Source: an uncultured Collinsella sp.
Lineage (GTDB): Bacteria > Actinomycetota > Coriobacteriia > Coriobacteriales > Coriobacteriaceae
DNA: 64,000 nucleotides
Assembly: GCA_958451615.1 (NCBI GenBank)
Contig: CAUDQR010000001.1
Location: forward strand, 142,308 to 206,307
Direction of reading: 5' to 3'
Both the position numbers and the translations under genes were made by a program. Positions 17,818 to 27,813 of this stretch are shown in pieces. The notes beneath the pieces are model-generated. The model searched no databases and had not been told where the DNA came from. It worked only from the letters and a program-made list of their open reading frames with translations. Position 1 is the first letter of the stretch; each line of letters opens with the position of its first letter.

Positions 17818-19821
17818 ATGTCGAAGCAAGCGGTCGTTGGAATCTTGGCGCATGTCGATGCCGGCAAGACCACACTGGCCGAGGCCATGCTGTTCTGCGC
17901 GGGTCGCATTCGCAAGCGCGGCCGCGTGGACGATGGCGACTCGCACCTGGATACCAACGCCATCGAGCGCGAGCGCGGCATCACGATTTTCTCGTCGCAG
18001 GCCGTGTTCGACCACGGTGATACCCGCGTCATGCTCGTGGACGCTCCCGGACACGTGGATTTTTCGGCCGAGGCAGAGCGCACGTTGCGTGCGCTCGACT
18101 ACGCGATTTTGGTGGTAGGTGCCAACGACGGCGTGCAGGGGCACACCGAAACCCTGTGGCGCCTGCTTGCGCGCTATGACATTCCGACGTTCATCTATAT
18201 CAACAAAATCGATTTGGAGAATCCCGGCCGCGATGTTTTGCTGGCACAACTTGGGCAGCGTCTTTCCGAGGGCTGCCTCGATGCGAACGAACTGCTGGCG
18301 GGCGGCGCCGCTTGGGAGGACGCTGCCGCGTTGGACGTGGCAGCCCTCGAGGAGTTTCTTGAGACGGGTGAGCTTTCCGTCGCAACGCTTTCGCGCATGG
18401 TTGCCGAGCGCAGGCTCTTTCCCTGCTTTGCCGGCTCGGCGCTCAAGGATCAGGGCGTGGGCGAGCTGCTGGATGGTATGTGCACGCTGATGCGTGAGCA
18501 GGCGTGGCCGCCGGAGTTCGCCGCGCGTGTCTATCGTGTCAGCCGCGGTGTTCGTGGCGAGCGCTTGGCTTGGGTTAAAGTGACCGGCGGCACACTGCAT
18601 GCCAAACAGATGATTGACGGGCGTTCCGGCGCCGAGGCATGGGAGCAAAAGGTCGATCAGGTGCGCATCTATAACGGAGAGAAGTACGAGCTTGCCCAGG
18701 AAGTTGCCGCTGGCGGTATTTGTGCCGTGACGGGTCTTGCGCACGTTCGCCCGGGGGATGCCTTGGGTGCGGAGCCCGGGTGCGATGCGCCCGTCATTGC
18801 GCCGGTCCTCACCTATACGGTGCTCCCGGGCGAACATGATGTCCATGCGGTGTTTAAAGCGCTGGCTGAGCTGACGGACGAAGACCCCATGCTCGGCGTA
18901 AGCTGGAATACGCATCTTGAGCAGATTCACTTGCAGTTGATGGGCGCCGTGCAACTCGAGGTCGTGCAGCGGGTGTTGGCCGATCGCTTTGACCTTTCGA
19001 TTGAGTTTGAGCCCGGCGGCATTCTCTATAAGGAGACTATTTCGCGGCCGGTCGAGGGCGTGGGCCACTTTGAGCCGCTGCGCCACTATGCCGAGGTGCA
19101 TCTGCGCCTGGAGCCGTTGCCGGCGGGTTCGGGTGTGCAGTTTGGCACCGTGACCTCGGCCGACGAGCTCGATCTTAACTGGCAGCGTTTGGCACTCACC
19201 AACGCTATGGAGCGCGACCACCTGGGCGTGCTGACGGGCTCGCCCATCACCGATGTGCGCATTACGCTCGCGGGCGGCCGCGCGCATGCCAAACACACCG
19301 AGGGCGGCGATTTTCGCCAGGCCACGTACCGCGCGATTCGCCAGGGTTTGATGCAGGCGCGCGAGGCCGGCGCGGCGGTGTTGTTGGAGCCGTGGTATCG
19401 CTTTGAGCTCGAGGTGCCGGGGGAGTGCGTGGGCCGGGCGCTCTCGGATGCCACGCGCATGAGTGCCGAGTACGAGCCGCCGACGATGGCGGGAGACCGG
19501 GCGAAGCTTGTGGGTCGCGTTCCGGCATCCGAGGTGCAAGATTATGCGCTGGAGGTGGCTGCCTACACGAGCGGTCGCGGGCATCTGTACCTGGAGTTCG
19601 CCGGTTATGCGGCTTGCCATGATGGCGAGCGCGTAATCGAGGCTGCCGCCTACGAGCCCGAGGCCGATCTGCCCAACACGCCCGACTCGGTCTTTTGCGC
19701 CCACGGCGCCGGCTACACGGTCAAATGGTACGACGCACCCGCTGCGGCGCACGTAAAGGTCGATCCCGCCACCTTCCGCCCCTGGCGAGCAGCAGACGCC
19801 GAGTTTTTCGGCCACATGTGA
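17818..19821 (+). CDS. TetM/EF-G-like ribosome-associated GTPase
   Basis: 667 residues, the size of TetM/TetO proteins. The G domain has AHVDAGKTT (about 11-19), RERGIT (switch I), DAPGHVDF (switch II) and NKID. EF-G-like domains II-V follow, with a long C-terminal domain and the end ADAEFFGHM. Such proteins bind the ribosomal A site region; classical members dislodge tetracycline. Resemblance is to the family only, and several conserved Tet loop residues cannot be confirmed by eye, so resistance is not claimed; it may be a housekeeping paralog. The ATG at 17818 follows AGAGGAG. The last two codons, ATG TGA, lie inside the palindromic repeat at 19816-19846. Confidence 0.82.
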   Translation: MSKQAVVGILAHVDAGKTTLAEAMLFCAGRIRKRGRVDDGDSHLDTNAIERERGITIFSSQAVFDHGDTRVMLVDAPGHVDFSAEAERTLRALDYAILVVGANDGVQGHTETLWRLLARYDIPTFIYINKIDLENPGRDVLLAQLGQRLSEGCLDANELLAGGAAWEDAAALDVAALEEFLETGELSVATLSRMVAERRLFPCFAGSALKDQGVGELLDGMCTLMREQAWPPEFAARVYRVSRGVRGERLAWVKVTGGTLHAKQMIDGRSGAEAWEQKVDQVRIYNGEKYELAQEVAAGGICAVTGLAHVRPGDALGAEPGCDAPVIAPVLTYTVLPGEHDVHAVFKALAELTDEDPMLGVSWNTHLEQIHLQLMGAVQLEVVQRVLADRFDLSIEFEPGGILYKETISRPVEGVGHFEPLRHYAEVHLRLEPLPAGSGVQFGTVTSADELDLNWQRLALTNAMERDHLGVLTGSPITDVRITLAGGRAHAKHTEGGDFRQATYRAIRQGLMQAREAGAAVLLEPWYRFELEVPGECVGRALSDATRMSAEYEPPTMAGDRAKLVGRVPASEVQDYALEVAAYTSGRGHLYLEFAGYAACHDGERVIEAAAYEPEADLPNTPDSVFCAHGAGYTVKWYDAPAAAHVKVDPATFRPWRAADAEFFGHM

Positions 19822-19846
19822 CAAAGGGGCAGTTCCTTTGTCACAT
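19816..19846. repeat. 31-bp palindrome family A, copy 1
   Basis: ATGTGACAAAGG-N7-CCTTTGTCACAT. It supplies the final Met codon and the TGA stop of the TetM-like gene. It lies 68 bp before the start of AAA ATPase gene 1. Confidence 0.92.
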
Positions 19847-19850
19847 GCTA

Positions 19851-19880
19851 TTGGTATAACTCGGTATAAGTTGGTATAAC
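19851..19880 (+). promoter_or_regulatory. Three tandem 10-bp repeats (TTGGTATAAC-type) before the AAA gene
   Basis: TTGGTATAAC, TCGGTATAAG and TTGGTATAAC follow one another without spacers, so they recur once per helical turn. They contain TATAAC/TATAAG hexamers usable as -10 boxes and sit 35 bp before the ATG of the AAA ATPase. A regulator binding site overlapping the promoter is likely. Confidence 0.6.
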
Positions 19881-19914
19881 TGTTACCAGGGTTTGCCAAT
19901 CCGAGGAGGCCGAT

Positions 19915-21033
19915 ATGAATCCAAATCCCTTTAAGCCCACAGCTGGTAAGCGGCCTCCGATACTCATCGGTCGCGAGTCGGTCATCGAAGATTTTGAGGA
20001 AGGGCTCGACAACGGCGCCGGAGCGCCGGGCAGGCTCATGCTCATTACGGGAAACCGCGGCTATGGCAAAACGGTTCTCCTGCGGGAGCTGCAACGTCTA
20101 GCCAGCGAGCGCGGATGGGCGGTTGTCTCCGATTCCGCTTCGCTTGGTTTGTGCGACCGCTTGGCCGACGCGCTTCGCTCGAATAAACCCGTTGTGACGT
20201 CAATGGAGTTTGGGCCGTCGTTTGGCCGGATGTCGGTCGAGGCGGCGCGGGCAAAAGGCGAGACATTGCGAGGGCTGGTCAACGAGCGTCTCAAGAAGCT
20301 CGGTCCGGGCAAGGGCGTCTTGTTTGCGATTGACGAGGCACAATCGGTGTCTATCGAGGAACTGGCGGCTCTTGCCGTCCTCTATCAGCAGGTGCTCGGA
20401 GACCAGGATGCCACGGGCTTGCCCGATAGCGACCAGCGCGGTCTTGCGCTGGCGTTCGCCGGCTTGCCCAGTATGGTTGACGATCTGCTCGAAGAGCCGA
20501 GCGTGACGTTTTTGCGGCGCGCCCAGCAGCGTACGTTGGGGGCGATTTCTTTGCCCCAGGTGCGCGATTCATATATCCAGACGGTCGAATGTGCTGGTCT
20601 TTGCATTGATGCGGGGACGGCGGACCTTGCGGCGCACAAGAGCATGGGACATCCCTATATGGTTCAGCTGGTGGGATATTACATGTGGCGGTCTGCTGTC
20701 CGGCGTGGCTCGCAGGTCATTGAAGGGTGCGATGTCGAGGTTGGTCATGCGGATGCCGTCTCTGAGTTCTACGAAGCGGTTGACGCGCCTCTGTATTACG
20801 GGCTGCGTACCCCACAGCGCCTCTTTATCGAGGCTATGGCGGTTGACGAGGGCAAGCTGACGCGCATGGCGGATATCATTGAGCGCTGCGACCGCACCCA
20901 GAGCTGGGCGAGTAAATATCGCGCAAGCTTAATTCGCGAGCGCGTCATCGAGGCCGCCGGATACGGTCTCGTCCGGTTTAGCGTGCCTATGCTGGGCAAG
21001 TACATTCGCGATCGTGTTTTATGGCACGAGTGA
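19915..21033 (+). CDS. ORC1/Cdc6-like AAA ATPase 1
   Basis: 372 residues. An N-terminal AAA module has IGRESVIEDFEEGL (about 18-31), Walker A GNRGYGKTVL (about 46-55), Walker B VLFAIDEAQS (about 132-141) and a sensor-1-like AFAGLPS. A FLRRAQQRTLGAIS block and a C-terminal winged-helix-like region (about 290-370) follow. The layout resembles stand-alone STAND/ORC-like ATPases that often accompany mobile or regulatory loci; the partner is not evident. SD GAGGAGG precedes the ATG. The gene is bracketed by palindrome copies, and the last base of its TGA stop is the first base of the downstream copy. It has the same 372-codon frame length as the inverted paralog at 23634. Confidence 0.82.
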   Translation: MNPNPFKPTAGKRPPILIGRESVIEDFEEGLDNGAGAPGRLMLITGNRGYGKTVLLRELQRLASERGWAVVSDSASLGLCDRLADALRSNKPVVTSMEFGPSFGRMSVEAARAKGETLRGLVNERLKKLGPGKGVLFAIDEAQSVSIEELAALAVLYQQVLGDQDATGLPDSDQRGLALAFAGLPSMVDDLLEEPSVTFLRRAQQRTLGAISLPQVRDSYIQTVECAGLCIDAGTADLAAHKSMGHPYMVQLVGYYMWRSAVRRGSQVIEGCDVEVGHADAVSEFYEAVDAPLYYGLRTPQRLFIEAMAVDEGKLTRMADIIERCDRTQSWASKYRASLIRERVIEAAGYGLVRFSVPMLGKYIRDRVLWHE

Positions 21034-21076
21034 TGTGACAAAGGGACTGTCCCTTTGTCACATTCCTTTGTCACAT
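21033..21076. repeat. 31-bp palindrome family A, copy 2 plus an extra right half
   Basis: ATGTGACAAAGG-N7-CCTTTGTCACAT at 21033-21063, followed directly by another CCTTTGTCACAT arm (21065-21076). It starts on the last base of the AAA ATPase 1 stop codon and ends 22 bp before the UvrA-like gene. Confidence 0.92.
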
Positions 21077-21098
21077 TCGATTAACAGGAAGGGGAGCG

Positions 21099-23591
<2,493 letters not shown>

Positions 23592-23595
23592 CCGA

Positions 23596-23626
23596 ATGTG
23601 ACAAAGGGACAGTCCCTTTGTCACAT
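23596..23626. repeat. 31-bp palindrome family A, copy 3
   Basis: ATGTGACAAAGG-N7-CCTTTGTCACAT, between the convergent stops of the UvrA-like gene (4 bp away) and AAA ATPase 2 (7 bp away). Confidence 0.92.
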
Positions 23627-23633
23627 CCGATGC

Positions 23634-24734
23634 CTATTTCACGCATTGAGCTGCGAGATAGTCGCGGAAGAACGGCAATTCAAAAGCGACGATTCCGCGC
23701 CCGCGTTCTCCAATGATGCCGGCGTCTATCATGCGGCGTCGGTAGCGGGAGACCTGCTGCGGCGAACGCTTAAGGCGCTCGACAAGGTCAGCGGTGGTGG
23801 ACTCTTCTTCGTCATCGAGCATGGCGATGAGGAATCGCTTGTCCTCTGCAGTGAGTTCCCGATAGGTTGCCGCGAGGATTCGGTCGTCCATCTCGTCGCG
23901 CGCGATTTTGATCCCCAGGTCAAAGTCGCGTGACGAGATTTCCTTCGAATTGCTCGTGAGATCCCAGGCGCGGTAACCCACAAGCTGCAAAAGGAAAGGA
24001 AAGCCTGAAATCGAGCGAACGGCCTTATCGATTCCTTCGGAATCCGCCAAACGGTCGTTTTCCTGAATCGTTCGGATCAAGGCCTCGCGTACATCGTAGT
24101 CGGCGATACGCCCCAGATGATATTGCTGGGCGCGACGAAGGAACGAGACCGTCTTGTGGTTCAGCAACGTCGAGACGTTGTTAGGAAGTCCCGCCATGAG
24201 TAGGGCGACGCGTTTCCCATCGGTCACAAAGTGCTGATACGTGGCTGCGAGCTGGATCATCTCGTCGAGCGTCGGGTCGACCTCATCAACCGTGACGAGC
24301 AGGCCGGTGCCCGTTTCGTTGAGTTGGTCGATGATGTCGCTCATGCGATAACGCCAAGTCGAGGCATCGTGAACGCGATTGACCTCGATACTGCCGAGCG
24401 GCGCGATTCCGAGGCCGGTGACTTCGAAGTTGTTAGACGGGTCGATGAGATGGCCTGCAGCACGTTTCGCCCCGAGCTCGATTTCCTCAAGCATTCCCGA
24501 GAGCGCGGTCGTCTTTACCGCTATCCAGCCGTGGGATTCTGCCCTTGTCGCGAGCGACGACATGAGAGCGGTTTTACCGGTTCCACGCGCGCCTGAGAAG
24601 ATCGAGGTCAATTCCGGGCGTCTACGCTGACTCAAGAAGGCACGGTCCAAATCTCGAATAATCTGTTGTCTGCCGGCGAGATGGGCAGGAACCTCGCCAA
24701 AGCTAGGGGTAAACGGGTTTTCGAGGTATTCCAC
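23634..24734 (-). CDS. ORC1/Cdc6-like AAA ATPase 2
   Basis: 366 residues from a GTG at 24734. I prefer this start because AAAGGAG lies 6 nt before it, while the in-frame ATG at 24752 lies upstream of that SD. It has an N-terminal AGRQQIIRDLDRAF, Walker A GARGTGKTAL (about 49-58), Walker B GLLVTVDEVD, a sensor-like LMAGLPN, a FLRRAQQYHLGRI block shared with ATPase 1, and a C-terminal winged helix (ESTTADLVERLKRSPQQVSRYRRRMIDAG). A DNA-binding ORC-like ATPase is likely. It is in mirror orientation to ATPase 1 around the UvrA gene, with a palindrome 7 bp past its stop and another 87 bp upstream. Confidence 0.82.
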   Translation of the reverse strand: MEYLENPFTPSFGEVPAHLAGRQQIIRDLDRAFLSQRRRPELTSIFSGARGTGKTALMSSLATRAESHGWIAVKTTALSGMLEEIELGAKRAAGHLIDPSNNFEVTGLGIAPLGSIEVNRVHDASTWRYRMSDIIDQLNETGTGLLVTVDEVDPTLDEMIQLAATYQHFVTDGKRVALLMAGLPNNVSTLLNHKTVSFLRRAQQYHLGRIADYDVREALIRTIQENDRLADSEGIDKAVRSISGFPFLLQLVGYRAWDLTSNSKEISSRDFDLGIKIARDEMDDRILAATYRELTAEDKRFLIAMLDDEEESTTADLVERLKRSPQQVSRYRRRMIDAGIIGERGRGIVAFELPFFRDYLAAQCVK

Positions 24735-24820
24735 AAGGCTCTCCTTTCGCATCGCCGTTTAACTTCATTTTATTCTAGTAAATTCTGATTAAAAGCGATG
24801 TCTCGTTATTTGGTGCATCA

Positions 24821-24851
24821 ATGTGACAAAGGGGCGGTCCCTTTGTCACAT
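24821..24851. repeat. 31-bp palindrome family A, copy 4
   Basis: ATGTGACAAAGG-N7-CCTTTGTCACAT. It supplies the terminal Met codon and TGA stop of trmL on the minus strand. Confidence 0.92.
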
Positions 24852-25445
24852 TCCAGGAAAGCCTGTCTGGCGCAGAGCCTCGTAGAGGACGATGGCGGCG
24901 CTGTTGGAGAGGTTGAGTGCGCTGATGCGGTAGTCGTTCGGGTCGACGAAGTTGCCGCAGATATCCTGCTGAAGGATGGCCTCATGGCTGTCCTCGATAT
25001 GTCCGAGCGCCTCCTCGTGGGCCTCCCAGACTTTGGCGTTATCGAGTGAGTCACAGTCGCGTAGCATGGGAATGCGCTCGCAGCGCTCAGGCGCCGCAGC
25101 AAGCAGATCTTCGGGAATCCCCGAGCTCTCGCTGCCAAAGACCAGATAGTCACCGTCGCGGTAGGTGCTTTGCGCATAGGTGCGGCGCGCTTTTTTGGTC
25201 AGCAGGTGCAGACGCTCGTCGGCAGGGGAGAGGCCGTTGCGCGCAAGGAAATCCTCCCAACCGGCATATGTCGTCACGTCCAAGTTTTGCCAGTAGCCCA
25301 GGCCGGCGCGACGTACCGTCTTGTCGTCGAGCGAAAAGCCCAGTGGCTCCACCAGATGCAGGCGGGCGCCGGTGACCACGCAGGTGCGGCCTATATTGCC
25401 CGTATTGGCCGGAATCTCGGGTGCATACAGCACAATGTTGAACAT
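24846..25445 (-). CDS. trmL: tRNA (cytidine/uridine-34 2'-O)-methyltransferase
   Basis: 199 residues with the SPOUT/TrmL signatures: an N-terminal NIVLYAPEIPANTGNIGRTC (about 3-22), LVEPLGFSLDD, FGSESSGIPED and C-terminal LNLSNSAAIVLYEALRQTGFPG. It methylates the wobble ribose of tRNA-Leu. Compared with E. coli TrmL (157 residues) it carries an extra segment of about 40 residues just before the knot motif (about 135-175). SD AAGGAG precedes the ATG at 25445. The last codons are inside the palindromic repeat, so the C-terminus may have been reshaped by its insertion. Confidence 0.9.
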   Translation of the reverse strand: MFNIVLYAPEIPANTGNIGRTCVVTGARLHLVEPLGFSLDDKTVRRAGLGYWQNLDVTTYAGWEDFLARNGLSPADERLHLLTKKARRTYAQSTYRDGDYLVFGSESSGIPEDLLAAAPERCERIPMLRDCDSLDNAKVWEAHEEALGHIEDSHEAILQQDICGNFVDPNDYRISALNLSNSAAIVLYEALRQTGFPGM

Positions 25446-25466
25446 GAATCTCCTTGGCTCAGAACG

Positions 25467-25501
25467 AAAAACCACCACGAAGGGCACCTTCGTGGTGGTT
25501 T
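25467..25501 (-). terminator. Terminator of the G3E GTPase gene
   Basis: On the minus strand AAACCACCACGAAGG and CCTTCGTGGTGGTTT form a 15-bp stem with a 3-nt loop, followed by T's. It lies between the G3E gene and trmL and separates their transcription. Confidence 0.88.
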
Positions 25502-25540
25502 GGCGGTTACGTAGGCGGAAAAATACCCGCTTGGATAAAC

Positions 25541-26671
25541 CTAGGCGCGGTGCCAGTCGGTCAGGCAGGCATCGAGGGAGGCGATGAGCGCATCCTTGTC
25601 CATGTGACGGCCGATGATGCACAGGCTCGTCATGCGGTCGCCCGTCTCGTCGTCCCAAATCTGCATGATTTCGGGGTTCTCGTCGATGATCTTCTGCTTC
25701 TCGCCCTCGGGCGCGGAATCGACAAACAGACCGTTCTCCATCAGGCGCATCTGGTGGCCGGCCTGCTCAAACATGTAGCACATGTCCGGATTGCCGGTCT
25801 GCCACAGCGGACCCTTGACGCGGATGACCTCGTCGGGCCACTCCTGCTCAACAAAATCGGTGAACTTCTGCAGGTCAAACGGCTTGCGGCGCGAGTACAC
25901 AAAGGTCTCGATGTCGTACTCGAGCACCTCGGGGTCGTCGTGCTCCTCGGGATGTTCCATGGCCTCGATCCAGGCGGCGGAGTTGTAGGCGCGCATAAAG
26001 TCGAAGCGGTCGGTGTCGAGCAGCTCCTCCATGGGGACCTCGCCGTTTTGAGCCTCGACAATCACGGCGTCCTTCTGCAGGCTGCGCACGATGGCCTTGA
26101 GCTCGGCAATCTGCTCAGGCGTGACGGTATCGGTCTTGTTGAGGATCAGCGTGGAGCAAAACTCGATCTGCTGGATGAGCAGGCTCTCGATGTCGTCCTC
26201 GTCGATATCCTCGGCTAGCAGATCGCGACCGCCGTTGAACTCGTCGTACATGCGGGCGCAGTCGACCACGGCCACGATGTTGTCGAGCGCGAGCTTGGGC
26301 TCGCCGCCCACCTTGGCCTCGTCGCAGAAGCTCGAGATGGTGTAGGCGATGGGGATGGGCTCGCAAATACCCGAGGCCTCGATGATGATGTAGTCGAACT
26401 TGCCCGAATCGGCGATGCCCTGCAGCTGGTTGGCCAGATCGTCCGAAAGCGTGCAGCAGATGCAGCCGTTGGTGAGCGGGATGAGGTCGTCGGTCTCGGA
26501 AAGGCCGCCGTCGGCGATAAGGCTGGCGTCGACGTTGATCTCGCCGATATCGTTGACGATCACGGCGGCGCGGATGCCGCCGTCGTTAGCGAGGATGTGG
26601 TTGAGCAGCGTGGTCTTGCCGGCACCGAGGTATCCGGTAAGCATGATGATCTTCACGGGTCTGTTGGGCAT
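25541..26671 (-). CDS. G3E (CobW/ZNG1-like) GTP-dependent metallochaperone
   Basis: 376 residues. The N-terminal G3E GTPase domain has GYLGAGKTTLLNHIL (about 13-27, P-loop), GCICC (about 67-71, the CxCC metal site), EASGICEP and NKTD. A central acidic stretch (EDIDEDDIESLL) precedes a C-terminal CobW_C-like domain. These proteins load Zn or Co into target enzymes. The ATG at 26671 follows AAAGGAGG; an in-frame ATG at 26692 lies upstream of the SD and is rejected. It is preceded on the same strand by the Spx-like/flavodoxin pair, 86 bp away. No zinc-uptake site (Zur box) is clear. Confidence 0.88.
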   Translation of the reverse strand: MPNRPVKIIMLTGYLGAGKTTLLNHILANDGGIRAAVIVNDIGEINVDASLIADGGLSETDDLIPLTNGCICCTLSDDLANQLQGIADSGKFDYIIIEASGICEPIPIAYTISSFCDEAKVGGEPKLALDNIVAVVDCARMYDEFNGGRDLLAEDIDEDDIESLLIQQIEFCSTLILNKTDTVTPEQIAELKAIVRSLQKDAVIVEAQNGEVPMEELLDTDRFDFMRAYNSAAWIEAMEHPEEHDDPEVLEYDIETFVYSRRKPFDLQKFTDFVEQEWPDEVIRVKGPLWQTGNPDMCYMFEQAGHQMRLMENGLFVDSAPEGEKQKIIDENPEIMQIWDDETGDRMTSLCIIGRHMDKDALIASLDACLTDWHRA

Positions 26672-26757
26672 GTGTCCTCCTTTGTTAGACATGGCTTACA
26701 GTTAAATCTTATGCCAAACGCCTGCTCTTATACCCACGCGCCGGCAAATAACACAGG

Positions 26758-27099
26758 CTACTCCCAGGCTCCCCATACATCGGGGCAATAACCGACGGTG
26801 GCCTTTTTGCCGTTGCGCACGATGGGCTCGGCTAGAACCTGCTGGTTCTCGAGCAACTTGTCGAAGCGCTGGCTAGGGGTGAGGTGCTGGATGAGCGCGA
26901 GCGTCTCCTCGTCCTTGGCCTTGGGGTTGAGCAGCTTGTCGATGCCGCCGACCGCCTGCATCACGCTCGTGAGCTCGCCTTTGCTCATCTCCTTTTCCTT
27001 AAGGTCGATAAACTGCACCTTGATGCGGCGCTCCTTAAAGAAGCGCTGGGCCTTCTTGGTATCGAAGGACTTCTTAGTCCCGAAGATTTGCACGTTCAT
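26758..27099 (-). CDS. ArsC/Spx-family protein lacking the active-site cysteine
   Basis: 113 residues with the ArsC/Spx thioredoxin-like fold: FGTKKSFDTKKAQRFFKERRI (first strand and helix), a central GGIDKLLNPKAK, and a C-terminal EPIVRNGKKATVGY with the typical Pro-Ile. In YffB/ArsC/Spx the first loop has CxxC or a single Cys (for example KNCDTVKK); here the position is Ser, so reductase activity is doubtful. It is probably co-transcribed with the upstream flavodoxin-like gene (16-bp gap). Confidence 0.8.
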   Translation of the reverse strand: MNVQIFGTKKSFDTKKAQRFFKERRIKVQFIDLKEKEMSKGELTSVMQAVGGIDKLLNPKAKDEETLALIQHLTPSQRFDKLLENQQVLAEPIVRNGKKATVGYCPDVWGAWE

Positions 27100-27115
27100 A
27101 GTATGTTCCGCCGTT

Positions 27116-27739
27116 CTAACGAATGAAGTTGGTGCGCTCGCGGTCGGCCACGGGGGCTTCGATGCCGGCAGCCTTGCCTGCTTCGATGCAACGAAGGAGC
27201 CAGGCTATGTTCTTGCCGATGTTTCGCATGGTAGCAAGACCCTCGGCGTCCTGGGCGGCCTCGCCTGGCATGGCACCAAAGACGTTGTTCCAATAGGTGG
27301 AGGCGACCACGGGCATCTGGTTGATGGTGAAGTATTTATTGAGTACATCGAAGGTGGTCGACGTGCCGCCACGGCGGGCAACGGCGACCGCGGCGCCCGG
27401 CTTGTGCGCAAAGGCCTTGCTGCCAGCATAGAAGGCGCGGTCGAGGGCCGAGAGGATGCGGCCACTGGGATGCGCGTAGTAGACGGGTGAGCCAAAGACA
27501 AAGCCGTCGGCCTGCTCGGCGGCGGCGATGAGCTCGTTCACCACGTCGTCGTCAAAGGTGCAGCGGCAATCGAGCTTGCCGCACTGGCCACAGCCAATGC
27601 AGTCGCGAATGGGCTTGGCGCCCAGTTGGAACACCTCGGTATCGATGCCCTCGGCATGCAATTGCTCGGCGACCTCGGCGAGCGCGCGGGCGGTGTTGCC
27701 GCTTGCCTTGGGGCTGCCATTGACCAAAAGAACCTTCAT
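27116..27739 (-). CDS. Flavodoxin-like NAD(P)H-dependent FMN reductase / iron-sulfur flavoprotein family
   Basis: 207 residues with an FMN_red fold: VLLVNGSPKASGNTARAL (about 3-20), a Cys cluster CIGCGQCGKLDCRC (about 47-60) as in iron-sulfur flavoproteins and multimeric flavodoxins, and FGSPVYYAHPSGRI (phosphate-binding and flavin contact). It likely transfers electrons between NAD(P)H or ferredoxin and small acceptors. The ATG at 27739 has AGGGAG 6 nt upstream; a GTG one codon earlier is possible. It is the first gene of a two-gene unit with the Spx-like protein. Confidence 0.85.
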   Translation of the reverse strand: MKVLLVNGSPKASGNTARALAEVAEQLHAEGIDTEVFQLGAKPIRDCIGCGQCGKLDCRCTFDDDVVNELIAAAEQADGFVFGSPVYYAHPSGRILSALDRAFYAGSKAFAHKPGAAVAVARRGGTSTTFDVLNKYFTINQMPVVASTYWNNVFGAMPGEAAQDAEGLATMRNIGKNIAWLLRCIEAGKAAGIEAPVADRERTNFIR

Positions 27740-27813
27740 CACAAACTCCCTCTGCTGTTGGTGACTTCTGCAGAGGATTATCGCACGATGGGGGAGGCGG
27801 TGCGGGCGCGGTG

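Noticed and set aside
17818-19821. Acquired tetracycline-resistance gene on a mobile element
   Set aside because: No integrase, conjugation genes or base-composition shift; only small palindromes at its 3' end, so transfer is not supported.
17614-20094. Long open frame on the minus strand opposite the TetM-like gene
   Set aside because: It is an antisense shadow of a GC-rich coding frame; the plus-strand protein has all GTPase motifs, while the antisense product is low in complexity with no recognisable domain or SD.
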